Shown here: positions 23,439 through 31,919 of the stretch, one piece after another
Numbering within the stretch: the stretch's first letter is position 1
How the letters are laid out: every line of letters starts with the position of its first letter
Origin: Ramlibacter sp.
Lineage (GTDB): Bacteria > Pseudomonadota > Gammaproteobacteria > Burkholderiales > Burkholderiaceae_C
Direction: 5' to 3'
NCBI GenBank assembly: GCA_016713005.1
Contig: JADJPY010000016.1
Location: 248,001-312,000 of the forward strand
Length of the DNA stretch: 64,000 nt
Translations under genes and position numbers: made by a program
The notes under the pieces: generated by a model
What the model was told of the DNA's origin: nothing
The model's database searches: none
What the model saw: only the letters and a program-made list of their open reading frames with translations

Positions 23439-24593
23439 TCAGATGCTCTTGACGACCCATTGCCCGGCGGCCTGAACCAGCTCGCGGTCGCAATGGAATT
23501 CGTCGATCTCGCTCTCATGGCCCGGCAACACGCAAACCACCGTCTCACCGCGCCCGCGCAGCGACGCGATCGCCTCGCGCAACCCGGCGGCGGCGCCCCC
23601 GTCCCAGGGCGCACGGATGGCGGCGCGTGGCGCGCGCTTCGCGGCCACACCCACCAGTTCCTTGAGGTCCAGGCTGAAACCCACCGCGGGGCGGTTGCGC
23701 CCGAACACCGCGCCCACTTCGTCGTATCGGCCACCGCGCACCAGCGCGTCGCTGGCGCCCGCGACATAGGCGCCAAAGCGCATGCCGCTGTAGTAGGCGT
23801 AGCCGCGCAGGTCGGCCAGGTCAAAAATCACCCGCGCCTCACCCAGGTGCCGGGACAACCACTTCAAATTTGATAGCGCCTCAGCAAGCATTGGCGAGGG
23901 CGGAAGCACTTTTTCGGCCTCAACCAGCACGGCGGCATCGCCGTACAGCTGCACCAGCGCCAGCAGGCCTTCCCGCGCGGCGGCCGGGAAGCCACGGGTC
24001 AGCCCGGCCAGCGCGCTGGAGTCCTTGGCCGCCAGCGCCGCATGCACGCGTGAGAGCTGCGCGGCGTCCGCGACCGCTCCCGCCAGCAAGGCGCGCACGA
24101 TGCGTGCGTCGGCCAGGTCCACCGTCACATCGCCGGCCTGGGCAGCGCCCAGGCAATCCAGTGCCAGCAACAGCGTCTCCAGGTCGGCCTCCAGGCCGGC
24201 GTGACCGAAGATTTCGGCGCCGAACTGCAAAGGGTCGCGCGTGGCATGTGGGCGGTCGGGCCGGGTGTGGAGCACCGGACCGCAGTAGCACAGGCGCGCC
24301 ACACCGCGGCGGTTCAGCAAGTGGGCATCGATGCGCGCCACCTGGGGCGTGGTGTCTGCCCGTACACCCAGGGTGCGGCCCGACAGCTGGTCCACCAGCT
24401 TGAAGGTCTGCAGGTCCAGCGCCTCGCCGGTTCCGGTCAGCAAGGATTCCAGGTGCTCCAGCAGCGGGGGCATCACCAGCTCGTAGCCATAGCCCCGCGC
24501 GGTGTCCAGCAGGTCCCGGCGCAGCTCTTCGATGTGGCGGGCCTCTGCGGGCAGGACATCGGCAATGTGATCCGGCAGGACCCAGGCGGACAT
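23439..24593 (-). CDS. hisZ: ATP phosphoribosyltransferase regulatory subunit HisZ
   Basis: A 384-residue class II aminoacyl-tRNA-synthetase-like protein. It does not charge tRNA but forms a hetero-octamer with short HisG, which catalyses the first step of histidine synthesis. Motif 2-like region (RADTTPQVARIDAHLLN, CYCGPVLH) and RFGAYVAGASDALVRGGRYDEVG near 275-297 are typical, and the tRNA-binding domain of HisS is absent. The region around residues 226-245 (peptide EKVLPPSPMLAEALSNLK) is encoded by interspersed element copy D. A true hisS is also present at 31920-33209, supporting the HisZ call. hisG was not seen in the window. Confidence 0.93.
   Translation of the reverse strand: MSAWVLPDHIADVLPAEARHIEELRRDLLDTARGYGYELVMPPLLEHLESLLTGTGEALDLQTFKLVDQLSGRTLGVRADTTPQVARIDAHLLNRRGVARLCYCGPVLHTRPDRPHATRDPLQFGAEIFGHAGLEADLETLLLALDCLGAAQAGDVTVDLADARIVRALLAGAVADAAQLSRVHAALAAKDSSALAGLTRGFPAAAREGLLALVQLYGDAAVLVEAEKVLPPSPMLAEALSNLKWLSRHLGEARVIFDLADLRGYAYYSGMRFGAYVAGASDALVRGGRYDEVGAVFGRNRPAVGFSLDLKELVGVAAKRAPRAAIRAPWDGGAAAGLREAIASLRGRGETVVCVLPGHESEIDEFHCDRELVQAAGQWVVKSI
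23861..23916 (-). repeat. 56-base interspersed element, copy D (inside hisZ)
   Basis: The most divergent copy. On the minus strand it has CCGAAAAAG, CGCCCTCG, a centre containing GCTTGCTGAGG, and the end GCTATCAAATTTGAAGT. It aligns at the same 56-base length and is translated within hisZ as PPSPMLAEALSNLK. Confidence 0.6.
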
Positions 24594-24625
24594 GATTTCG
24601 GGGGGCTGTTAAAAACGCGATTTTA

Positions 24626-24642
24626 CCGGTCGCACAGACCGG
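24626..24642. other. Inverted repeat between DUF2065 gene and hisZ
   Basis: CCGGTC and GACCGG form a six-base stem with a five-base GCACA loop in the 79-base gap. On the minus strand, a T-run (GTTTTT) follows about nine bases later. It may be a weak terminator or processing site inside the gene cluster. Confidence 0.3.
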
Positions 24643-24672
24643 CTTTGCTGACACCGCGCCGAAGCGGGCGAC

Positions 24673-24861
24673 TCAGGCCAGAACCAGCAGCAGCACAAGT
24701 CCGGCAGCAATGCTGGCCAGGCCGAAGAAGCGGATCTGCCCGTCGTGCAGCGCGAGCACCTGCTGGAACATGCGCCGCCAGGCGGAGGGCGACAGAAAGG
24801 GCAGCAGCCCCTCGATCACCAGCACCAGGGCCAGCGCCGTCCAGAACGTGCCGGCGTCCAA
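24673..24861 (-). CDS. DUF2065 (YjeT-like) small membrane protein
   Basis: A 62-residue protein with two hydrophobic helices (about 6-24 and 42-61) around a basic loop SPSAWRRMFQQVLALHDGQIR. EGLLPFLSP and the overall pattern are diagnostic for DUF2065. In proteobacteria this gene sits right after hflC, as here, where only one base separates them. Function is unknown; it may assist the HflKC complex, which is inference from location. Confidence 0.88.
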   Translation of the reverse strand: MDAGTFWTALALVLVIEGLLPFLSPSAWRRMFQQVLALHDGQIRFFGLASIAAGLVLLLVLA

Positions 24862-24862
24862 A

Positions 24863-25771
24863 CTACTTCTTGGGTGCTGCCGCCGGTGCGCCGGCCTGAC
24901 CGCCGCGGAAGACGCGGAAGAACTCGTTGGAGGACGGGTCCATCACCACCACATCACTCTTCCTGCTGAAGCTGCTCTTGTAGGCTTCAAGGCTGCGGTA
25001 GAACTGCGCGAACTGGGCGTCACGCCCGAAAGCGTCGGCATAGATGCGTGCGGCTTCGGCGTCTCCCTCACCCTTGATCTTCTGGGCGTCGCGGTACGCG
25101 TTGGCCACGGCAACTTCACGCTGGCGGTCGGCATCGGCGCGGATCTTTTCACCTTCGGCGGCACCGGTTGAGCGCAGCTCATTGGCCACACGCTTGCGTT
25201 CGGCCTCCATGCGACGGTAGACGGACTCGGTGATGGTCTCCACATAGTCCACCCGGGTGATGCGGACATCCACCACGTCCACGCCCCAGGGCTTGGCGCC
25301 CTTGACGGCCTCCAGCACCTCGCGCTTGACGTCGGCCATCAGCTGCTCGCGCTTGAGCGAGAGCAGATCCTTGACGGTGCGCTTGTTGATCTCTTCCTGG
25401 AACGCGTTGCGCACGACCCGGTTGAGCTGGTTGGCGCCGGCCGTCTCGTCCAGGCCGACATTGCGGATGTACTGGCTGGGTTCGGTGACGCGCCAGCGCA
25501 CGTACCAGTCGATCACCACGCGCTGCTTCTCTGCGGTCAGCATGGGTTCGGCGTCGACGCTGTCCAGCGTGAGCAGCCGCTTGTCGATGTAGCTGACGTT
25601 CTGGAACGGCGGGGGAAGCTTGAAATTGAGCCCTGGCTCGGTGATCACTTCCTTGATCTGGCCCAGGGCGTACACGATCCCGAACTGGCGCTGATCCACG
25701 ACAAAAAGCGTGGAGCTGAGCAGCGCGAGCGCCACCAGCAGGGTCGAGGCAATAAATCCGATTCTGTTCAT
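24863..25771 (-). CDS. hflC: HflC, SPFH-domain modulator of FtsH protease
   Basis: A 302-residue membrane protein that with HflK forms the large cage around the membrane protease FtsH and restrains it. One N-terminal helix (about 5-27) is followed by VVDQRQFGIVYALG, the start of the SPFH/prohibitin domain, with PGLNFKLPPPFQNV and VVIDWYVRWRV. The long coiled-coil (about 190-260: AERKRVANELRSTGAAEGEKI) is typical. The start is ATG 25771, 18 bases after hflK. Confidence 0.96.
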   Translation of the reverse strand: MNRIGFIASTLLVALALLSSTLFVVDQRQFGIVYALGQIKEVITEPGLNFKLPPPFQNVSYIDKRLLTLDSVDAEPMLTAEKQRVVIDWYVRWRVTEPSQYIRNVGLDETAGANQLNRVVRNAFQEEINKRTVKDLLSLKREQLMADVKREVLEAVKGAKPWGVDVVDVRITRVDYVETITESVYRRMEAERKRVANELRSTGAAEGEKIRADADRQREVAVANAYRDAQKIKGEGDAEAARIYADAFGRDAQFAQFYRSLEAYKSSFSRKSDVVVMDPSSNEFFRVFRGGQAGAPAAAPKK

Positions 25772-25789
25772 GGTGTTCTCCTGACCGGC

Positions 25790-27130
25790 CTAGCGGCCAT
25801 CCCGGTCGCGGGTACGGCCGCCGTCGCGGGCGCGCGGGTCCAGCGTCGAACCACCTGCTGCGGGCGCCGGCGCGGCGGTCCCGCCAGCAGCCGACGGCAA
25901 GGAAGAGGCATCGGGCACGGCAGGCGCCTGCGCAGCCATCTGCATGATCTTGTCCAGCGGCAGATACAGCAGGTTGGAGCCCTTGCTCGAATCCACCAGC
26001 ACCTTGGTCACGTTGCCGTAGATCTGCTGCATGGTCTCGAGGTACATGCGGTCGCGCGTCACCTGGGGGGCTTTCTGGTATTCCGTCAGCACGGCCCGGA
26101 AGCGGCCGGCGTCACCCTGGGCCTGCGCCACGATGCGGGACTTGTAGCCCTGGGACTCTTCCTTCAGGCGCGAGGCCGTACCCACGGCACGCGGGATCAC
26201 GTCGTTGGCATAGGCCTGGGCCTCGTTCTTGGCGCGCTCGCGCTCCTGACCGGCCTTGAGCACATCGTCAAAGGCGGCCTGCACCTGCTCGGGCGGGCGC
26301 ACGCCGCTTTGCTGCAGGTTGATGCCCACGACCTCAATGCCAACCTTGTAGCGGTCCAGGATGGTCTGCGTCAGGGCCCGCACGCGGGGGGCAATCTGGT
26401 CGCGCTCTTCGGCCAGCGCCGAATCCATCTTCATCTTGCCGACCACTTCCCGCACGGCCGTCTCGGCCGCCTGCACCACGGCGTTTGCCGGGTCCTTGCT
26501 CTCGAACAGGTAGGCACGTGCGTCATTCAGCCGGTACTGCACGGCGAACTTGATCTCCACGATGTTCTCGTCTTCCGTGAGCATCGCCGAGTCGCGCAGG
26601 CCTGTGGCCTTGATGACGGTGTCGCGGCCGACATCCACCGAGCGGATCTGCGTGACCACCACCAGTTCGTGACGCTGCACCGGATACGGCAAGCGCCAGT
26701 TGAAACCGGCACCGACGGTCGACTTGTATTTGCCGAACTGGGTGATCACGGCCTGCTGGCCTTCCTGGACAATGAAGAAACCGGTGCCGAGCCAGATCAG
26801 CACGACCACAGCGGCCACCAGCCCAACGCCGATGCCTGCGTTTTTCATGTCGGGTTGCAGGCCGCCACCGCCGGTGCCGCCACCAGAGCCACGGCGCCCG
26901 CCGCCGAAAAGGCCCCCGAGCTTGCGGTTGAAGTCCCGCCACAACTCATCCAGATCGGGAGGTCCCTGATTGGGGCCCCGATTGTTGGGGGGGCGCTGGT
27001 CGCCCTCCGGACGCGACTCGTCTGAGCCCTTGCCCTCACCCCGGCCCCAGCGCGGGTCGTTGAGGTTGAACATGCCCCCCAGGCGGCGGCCGGCGGCGGC
27101 CCATCGCCCTGCGAACGGATTCAGATTCAT
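25790..27130 (-). CDS. hflK: HflK, SPFH-domain partner of HflC
   Basis: A 446-residue protein with an N-terminal Gly/Arg/Asn-rich cytosolic tail (about 28-95), one membrane helix (98-120), the SPFH domain (VQEGQQAVITQFGKY, FNWRLPYPVQ) and a C-terminal coiled-coil. A low-complexity Ala/Pro/Gly and Arg/Asp tail ends it. The start is ambiguous: ATG 27130 (MNLNPFAGRW) is used, but ATG 27073 (MFNLNDPRWGRG) resembles the N-terminus I recall for many relatives. Neither has a strong ribosome-binding site. It lies between hflX and hflC, the usual order. Confidence 0.94.
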   Translation of the reverse strand: MNLNPFAGRWAAAGRRLGGMFNLNDPRWGRGEGKGSDESRPEGDQRPPNNRGPNQGPPDLDELWRDFNRKLGGLFGGGRRGSGGGTGGGGLQPDMKNAGIGVGLVAAVVVLIWLGTGFFIVQEGQQAVITQFGKYKSTVGAGFNWRLPYPVQRHELVVVTQIRSVDVGRDTVIKATGLRDSAMLTEDENIVEIKFAVQYRLNDARAYLFESKDPANAVVQAAETAVREVVGKMKMDSALAEERDQIAPRVRALTQTILDRYKVGIEVVGINLQQSGVRPPEQVQAAFDDVLKAGQERERAKNEAQAYANDVIPRAVGTASRLKEESQGYKSRIVAQAQGDAGRFRAVLTEYQKAPQVTRDRMYLETMQQIYGNVTKVLVDSSKGSNLLYLPLDKIMQMAAQAPAVPDASSLPSAAGGTAAPAPAAGGSTLDPRARDGGRTRDRDGR

Positions 27131-27191
27131 GCGCTTCGGTCTCTTTCTGTCTAGGAAATGCAATGCGTGGCCCAAACCGGATTGTGCCCAA

Positions 27192-28358
27192 TCACGGGGC
27201 GGCACCCGCCAATTCAGCTGCGGGATCCGGGGTCATTTGCCGACCCACCCTCAACGCCAGCGTCTGACGCAGTTCGGCAAGGCCTTCGCCGGTCCGTGCA
27301 CTGACAAAGTGCCGTTGCACCGGTTGGCCGTCAATTTCCTGCATGTCCGCCAGATGCAGCGGCCGTGCCGTGTTTTCAAGGGCGTCCAGCTTGTTGAACA
27401 CCAGAATCTGCGCAACCTCCCCCGCGCCGATCTCAGCCAGCACTCGCCGGACTTCATCCATTTGTTCATGGCACTCGGGACTGGACGCATCCACCACATG
27501 CAGCAGAAGGTCGGCGCCCGCGGCTTCCTGCAGCGTGGCTGCAAAAGCATCGATGAGCCCGTGAGGCAAATCCCGGATGAAGCCCACGGTGTCCGAGAGC
27601 GAGACCGATCGGCCCGCCTCGCCCAGGTAGAGCTGTCGTGTCGTGGTGTCCAGCGTGGCGAACAGCTGGTCGGCCGCATAGGCACGGGCCTTGACCAGAG
27701 CGTTGAACAGCGTGGATTTGCCCGCATTGGTGTACCCGACCAGCGAGATGGTGAATGTCTCGCGCCGGTCGCGCTGGCGCCGCTGCGTCTGGCGCTGCCG
27801 CTTGAGCTTGACCAATCGCTCCTTGGTGCGTTTGATCGCCTCGCCGATCATCCGGCGGTCCAGTTCAATCTGCTTTTCGCCGGGGCCGCCGCGCACGCCC
27901 GCGCCACCTGTCTGGCGCTCCAGATGCGACCAGCGGCGGACCAGCCGCGTGCTGACGTATTGCAGCCTGGCAAGTTCGACCTGGAGCTTGCCCTCGTGAC
28001 TGCGCGCACGCTGGGCAAAGATCTCCAGGATGATCAGCGTCCGGTCGTTGACCGGAAGGCCCAGGTGGCGCTCCAGGTTGCGCTGTTGTGCAGGACTGAG
28101 GGCCTGGTCAAACAGGATCTCGGTGGCCCCGGTCTCCTCGGCCAGCGCCTTGATTTCATCGGCCTTGCCGCTGCCCACGAACAGCGCTGCATCCGGAGCG
28201 CGGCGGCGGCAGGTGACACGGGCAACCGGTGTCAGTCCGGCGGTTTCGGCCAGAAGCCCCAGTTCCTGCAGCCCCGCGTCGAAATTTGGCAGGCCGAAAT
28301 CCACGCCAACCAGGAGCGCCGGCACCTTGCCGGTGGCGACTGCGTGCCCGGTTTGCAA
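27192..28358 (-). CDS. hflX: Ribosome-associated GTPase HflX
   Basis: A 388-residue GTPase that splits or rescues 70S ribosomes under stress. The N-terminal HflX domain (LFVGSGKADEI, ILFDQALSPAQQRNLE) precedes a glycine-rich linker (GGAGVRGGPGEKQIELDRR). The G domain then has G1 GYTNAGKST at 208-216, G3 DTVGFIRDLP and G4 NKLD. The first usable start, TTG 28358, has no clear ribosome-binding site. hflX lies in the same reading frame as hfq, separated from it by one TGA and 16 further sense codons, so its true start needs checking. Confidence 0.92.
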   Translation of the reverse strand: MQTGHAVATGKVPALLVGVDFGLPNFDAGLQELGLLAETAGLTPVARVTCRRRAPDAALFVGSGKADEIKALAEETGATEILFDQALSPAQQRNLERHLGLPVNDRTLIILEIFAQRARSHEGKLQVELARLQYVSTRLVRRWSHLERQTGGAGVRGGPGEKQIELDRRMIGEAIKRTKERLVKLKRQRQTQRRQRDRRETFTISLVGYTNAGKSTLFNALVKARAYAADQLFATLDTTTRQLYLGEAGRSVSLSDTVGFIRDLPHGLIDAFAATLQEAAGADLLLHVVDASSPECHEQMDEVRRVLAEIGAGEVAQILVFNKLDALENTARPLHLADMQEIDGQPVQRHFVSARTGEGLAELRQTLALRVGRQMTPDPAAELAGAAP

Positions 28359-28406
28359 ATCAGGAGTTCCGCAGGCCGGTGGCCCGGCCTGCTGCAGGCG
28401 CAGGCA

Positions 28407-28658
28407 TCAGGCCTCGCCGCCCTCGGCCGCCGGTTCGGCGGCGTGGAAGTTGACAGCCCGCCCGGGGACGATGGTGGAAATGGCGTGCTTATAGACCATT
28501 TGCGTTACTGTGTTTCGCAAAAGCACGACGTACTGATCAAAAGACTCGATCTGCCCCTGCAGCTTGATGCCATTGACGAGATAGATCGAAACCGGAACAT
28601 GCTCACGACGGAGCTGGTTCAGGAAGGGATCCTGCAGGAGTTGGCCTTTGTTGCTCAC
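28407..28658 (-). CDS. hfq: RNA chaperone Hfq
   Basis: An 83-residue Sm-like protein forming a hexameric ring that pairs small RNAs with mRNAs. The conserved N-terminus GQLLQDPFLNQLRRE, Sm1 (VSIYLVNGIKLQGQIESFD) and Sm2 (YKHAIST) are complete. A short acidic-Ala tail (about 70-83) follows. The start is GTG 28658, with GGAG six bases upstream. It lies between der and hflX, the normal betaproteobacterial order. Confidence 0.97.
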   Translation of the reverse strand: MSNKGQLLQDPFLNQLRREHVPVSIYLVNGIKLQGQIESFDQYVVLLRNTVTQMVYKHAISTIVPGRAVNFHAAEPAAEGGEA

Positions 28659-28724
28659 GATATTCTCCGTGTTCAGTGGACGATGGAATCGGGACCATAC
28701 CACAGCAGGGCCGCGCCATGCGGC

Positions 28725-30071
28725 CTAGGGCGATTCCTTGTCCGCGTAAGGGTTGTGCGACGTCTTCATTTCGATGCGCAACGGCGTGCCGGCCAACCGG
28801 AATTCCTTGCGAAAGCGCCCTTCCAGAAACCGCTTGTAGGCGTCGGTGACATGCTCCAGCGAATTGCCGTGAACAACGATCACGGGCGGGTTCATGCCAC
28901 CCTGATGGGCGTAACGCAACTTGGGCCGGAACATGCCTGCGCGTTTGGGCGACTGGAACTGCACAGCCTCAAGCAGCAGGCGTGTCAACACCGGCGTGGG
29001 CATCTTGCACATCGCCGCCGCATGGGCCTCGGCAATGGATTTCCACAAGGGTGTGAGGCCCTGGCGACGGATGGCCGAGATGAAATGCAGGTTGGCAAAC
29101 TTCAGGAACGGCAGGCGCGTCTCGATGGAGCGCTGCACCAGTTCACGCTGATACTCGTCGACCGCATCCCACTTGTTGACCGCCAGCACCACGGCGCGCC
29201 CGCTCTCCAGCACGAACCCGGCAATGTGGGCGTCCTGGTCGGTCACCCCCTGGGTGGCGTCCAGCAGGAGCAACACCACGTTGGCCGACTCGATGGCCTG
29301 CAGCGTCTTGACCACCGAGAACTTCTCGATCGCCTCGAAGACCTTGCCCTTGCGGCGCAAGCCCGCCGTGTCGATGAGTTCGAAGCGCTGGCCGCCGCGC
29401 TCAAAGGGCACACTGATCGCGTCGCGCGTGGTACCCGGCAGGTCAAACGCCACCAGGCGCTCCTCACCCAGCCAGGTGTTGATGAGGGTGGATTTGCCGA
29501 CATTGGGGCGTCCGGCCACAGCGAGCTTGATGACGCCGGTGTCGGCGTCCTGCGCGGCGTCTTCCTGGGGATCGGGCAGGTTCAGCGGCGCCAGCGCCTG
29601 TTCGACGAGACTGCGGATGCCCTGGCCGTGGGCGGCCGACACCGGCAACACCTCGCCCAGACCCAGTTCGAAGAACTCGGAGAGTTGCACCCCCTCCTGC
29701 ATGCCCTCGGCCTTGTTGGCGGCCAGCACCACATGCTTGCCCAGCCGGCGCAGGTAGTTGGCGATGTCGTGGTCCTGAGAGGACACCCCGGCACGGGCAT
29801 CGACCACAAATACCACGGCATCGGCTTCCGCAACGGCCTGGCGGGTCTGCTTGGCCATCTCGCGGTAAATGCCGCTGGAGGCGTCAGGCTCAAAGCCGCC
29901 GGTGTCAATGGCAATGAATTCGTGCGCACCCTGGCGGCCGGTGCCGTAGTGGCGGTCGCGCGTCAGCCCTGCGTAGTCCGCAACGATCGCATCACGCGAG
30001 CGCGTCAGGCGGTTGAACAACGTGGACTTGCCCACGTTGGGTCGGCCCACCAGGGCCAGCACGGGCTTCAT
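28725..30071 (-). CDS. der: Ribosome-assembly GTPase Der (EngA)
   Basis: A 448-residue protein with two consecutive G domains: GRPNVGKS at 8-15 with DTGG and NKAEG, and a second GRPNVGKS near 188-195 with DTAGLRRKGKV and NKWD. A KH-like C-terminal domain (about 355-448) ends the protein. It functions in 50S subunit maturation. It is flanked by bamB, which starts the adjoining minus-strand group, and by hfq. Confidence 0.97.
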   Translation of the reverse strand: MKPVLALVGRPNVGKSTLFNRLTRSRDAIVADYAGLTRDRHYGTGRQGAHEFIAIDTGGFEPDASSGIYREMAKQTRQAVAEADAVVFVVDARAGVSSQDHDIANYLRRLGKHVVLAANKAEGMQEGVQLSEFFELGLGEVLPVSAAHGQGIRSLVEQALAPLNLPDPQEDAAQDADTGVIKLAVAGRPNVGKSTLINTWLGEERLVAFDLPGTTRDAISVPFERGGQRFELIDTAGLRRKGKVFEAIEKFSVVKTLQAIESANVVLLLLDATQGVTDQDAHIAGFVLESGRAVVLAVNKWDAVDEYQRELVQRSIETRLPFLKFANLHFISAIRRQGLTPLWKSIAEAHAAAMCKMPTPVLTRLLLEAVQFQSPKRAGMFRPKLRYAHQGGMNPPVIVVHGNSLEHVTDAYKRFLEGRFRKEFRLAGTPLRIEMKTSHNPYADKESP

Positions 30072-30083
30072 CGGGCCATCCCA

Positions 30084-31229
30084 TTACTGGGGCTGGAAGC
30101 CCAGCACCGCGCCATTGCGGGTGACGACCACGAGGGTGTCTCCAGCCAGCACCGGAGTGGCGGCAAGGCCCGAGCCATCCGTCGAAACCCGTCCCATCAG
30201 GGCGCCATTTCCCGTGGACAGGAAGTGCACGAAGCCGGCGCTGTCGCCCACCGCAAGGGCATTGCCCAGCGTGACCGGGCCGCTGAGGCCCCGGTACATG
30301 AGGCGTTCGGACGTCCAGGCGCGCTGGCCGTTGGCACGGCGCCAAGCAATCACTTTTCCGTCAGACTCGGTGCCATACACCTGCAGGTCGTCGCTTGAGA
30401 CACCCTGAGCGCCGTTGGCCGCCTGGGTCCACAGCAAGGCGCCGCGCGCCGCATTGACGCAACCCACGCTCGCCTGGAAGGCTCGCGCGCAAACCACGTC
30501 GCCCTGGCGGTCGGCACGACCCACCAGATCGACCAGGCGCTCCACGTCGTTGACCCCACGGGGTGACGCCAACGGCGCTTCCCAGCGAACACTGCCATTG
30601 GAGGGGTTGAGTCCGACCAGCCGGCCGGCCAGGCCGACCACCAGCGTATCGCCCACCGCGAGGATCACACCGGACTGGCGCAACACCAGCGGCTCGCCAG
30701 GTCGTTTCTGCGTCCACAGCAGACGTCCGGTCTGGCCGTCCCAGGCCGTCACGGCCCGATCTGCGCCCAACACGAACACCCGGCCACCCGCCACCAGAGG
30801 GGCGGTGTAGGCCTGGGCGGGCAGGCGCTGGCGCCACAGTTCACGCCCACCGTCCAGGGTGACCAGATCGTTGCCGCGATTCACCACGGCAGCCAGACGG
30901 CCATCGCCACCCGCGCCCGTTGCCGCAGGCCCGCCGGCGGAGCCGCGCCAGATTTCGCGGCCGGTGCGGGCATCGATTGCCATCACGGTACCGTCTGATG
31001 CCGTCACGTGCACGGTTCCCGCGTGGACACCGACTTCCAGGGGTTGCTCGATTCGGCCCACCGACGTGCTCCAGGCAAGGCGCGGCGCCATCAGCGGCGC
31101 ATCACTGGAGAGCTCTGCGGGCTTGGGGCGCTCGGGTGCGCTCGAACAGGCAGACAAGTTCGCTATCAAAACAATAGCGGCAGAGCAAGCAAGGACGGGG
31201 GCCAGAGCCCGATTTTTCATGTATTTCAT
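30084..31229 (-). CDS. bamB: Outer-membrane assembly lipoprotein BamB
   Basis: A 381-residue beta-propeller lipoprotein of the BAM complex, which inserts beta-barrel proteins in the outer membrane. The lipobox LSAC places the lipidated cysteine at 28. PQQ-type propeller repeats follow (VHVTASDGTVMAIDARTG, VFVLGADRAVTAWDGQTG, GLVGLNPSNG-like units). ATG 31229 has GAGG seven bases upstream and overlaps the stop of yfgM (ATGA). Most of the signal peptide, from about residue 5 to 23, is encoded by interspersed element copy E, which is remarkable for an essential targeting sequence. Confidence 0.93.
   Translation of the reverse strand: MKYMKNRALAPVLACSAAIVLIANLSACSSAPERPKPAELSSDAPLMAPRLAWSTSVGRIEQPLEVGVHAGTVHVTASDGTVMAIDARTGREIWRGSAGGPAATGAGGDGRLAAVVNRGNDLVTLDGGRELWRQRLPAQAYTAPLVAGGRVFVLGADRAVTAWDGQTGRLLWTQKRPGEPLVLRQSGVILAVGDTLVVGLAGRLVGLNPSNGSVRWEAPLASPRGVNDVERLVDLVGRADRQGDVVCARAFQASVGCVNAARGALLWTQAANGAQGVSSDDLQVYGTESDGKVIAWRRANGQRAWTSERLMYRGLSGPVTLGNALAVGDSAGFVHFLSTGNGALMGRVSTDGSGLAATPVLAGDTLVVVTRNGAVLGFQPQ
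31162..31217 (-). repeat. 56-base interspersed element, copy E (encodes the BamB signal peptide)
   Basis: On the minus strand: AAAAATCGGGC, TGGCCCCCG, variable centre, then GCTATTGTTTTGATAGC with intact terminal inverted repeat GCTAT/ATAGC. It begins six bases into the second ATG-proximal region of bamB and supplies most of its hydrophobic signal sequence (NRALAPVLACSAAIVLIA). Confidence 0.75.
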
Positions 31230-31906
31230 GGCTTGGCCTCGTTGGCAGCAGCGGCTGGGGGCGTCGCGGGGTCCGTGCCCAGGGCGTTGAGCTTGACTTC
31301 GACCATCCGCCGGTAGTCCGTGCGCTCGTCCAGCCCCTTGTAGGCTTTGAGGTATTCGGCACGGGCTTCGACCTTTTTGCCCTTGCCCAGCAGGATATCG
31401 CCTCGGCGGTCTGCTGCCAGCGCGGCAAATTCGCCGGGGAAGGTGCCTTCAAGTTGCGCAATCGCTTCGTCGTGCTTGCCCGCATCCATCAGCAACCCCG
31501 CCAGACGAAGGCGCGCAACAGCCCGATAGCCGTCGTCGGGGGCTTTTTCTGCCACCCATGTCAAAGCTGCCCGGGCGGCATCGGCGTTTCCCTTTTCCTG
31601 AAACACCTTGGCTGCCAGCAATGCCGCCTGCTGCGCGTACACGGTGCCACCGTAGCGATCCTTCATGTCGGCCAGGGCGCGATCCAGCTTGGCCAGTTCA
31701 CCGGAACGGGCCGCCCGCTCGACTTCGTCGTGCATCACGGCGGCCTGGGTCGCCTGGCTGCGCTGCCAGAACTGATACCCGTTCCACGCTGCGATGCCGC
31801 CGAACACGGCGATCAGCACCCAGGTGATGAGGTTGCCGTACTGCTTCCAGAAGTGCTTGAGCTGGTCGAGCTGTTCCTGTTCTTCGAGATCAAGGTGTTT
31901 TGCCAT
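31226..31906 (-). CDS. yfgM: YfgM-family TPR membrane protein
   Basis: A 226-residue protein with a cytosolic N-terminus (MAKHLDLEEQEQLDQLKHFW), one membrane helix (about 24-43, NLITWVLIAVFGGIAAWNGY) and a periplasmic helical domain of TPR-like repeats. YfgM works with SecYEG and periplasmic chaperones such as PpiD. The family signature DLEEQEQLDQLK-WK and the location between hisS and bamB support the name. The ATG at 31906 is chosen by that N-terminus. Confidence 0.9.
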   Translation of the reverse strand: MAKHLDLEEQEQLDQLKHFWKQYGNLITWVLIAVFGGIAAWNGYQFWQRSQATQAAVMHDEVERAARSGELAKLDRALADMKDRYGGTVYAQQAALLAAKVFQEKGNADAARAALTWVAEKAPDDGYRAVARLRLAGLLMDAGKHDEAIAQLEGTFPGEFAALAADRRGDILLGKGKKVEARAEYLKAYKGLDERTDYRRMVEVKLNALGTDPATPPAAAANEAKP

Positions 31907-31919
31907 GGGGTGCTTCGGT

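Noticed and set aside
26970..30398. A 1,142-codon open frame on the plus strand opposite hflK, hflX, hfq and der
   Set aside because: It runs antisense through four well-conserved genes, and its protein has no domain and an odd His/Gln/Arg-rich composition. It is a by-product of high GC.
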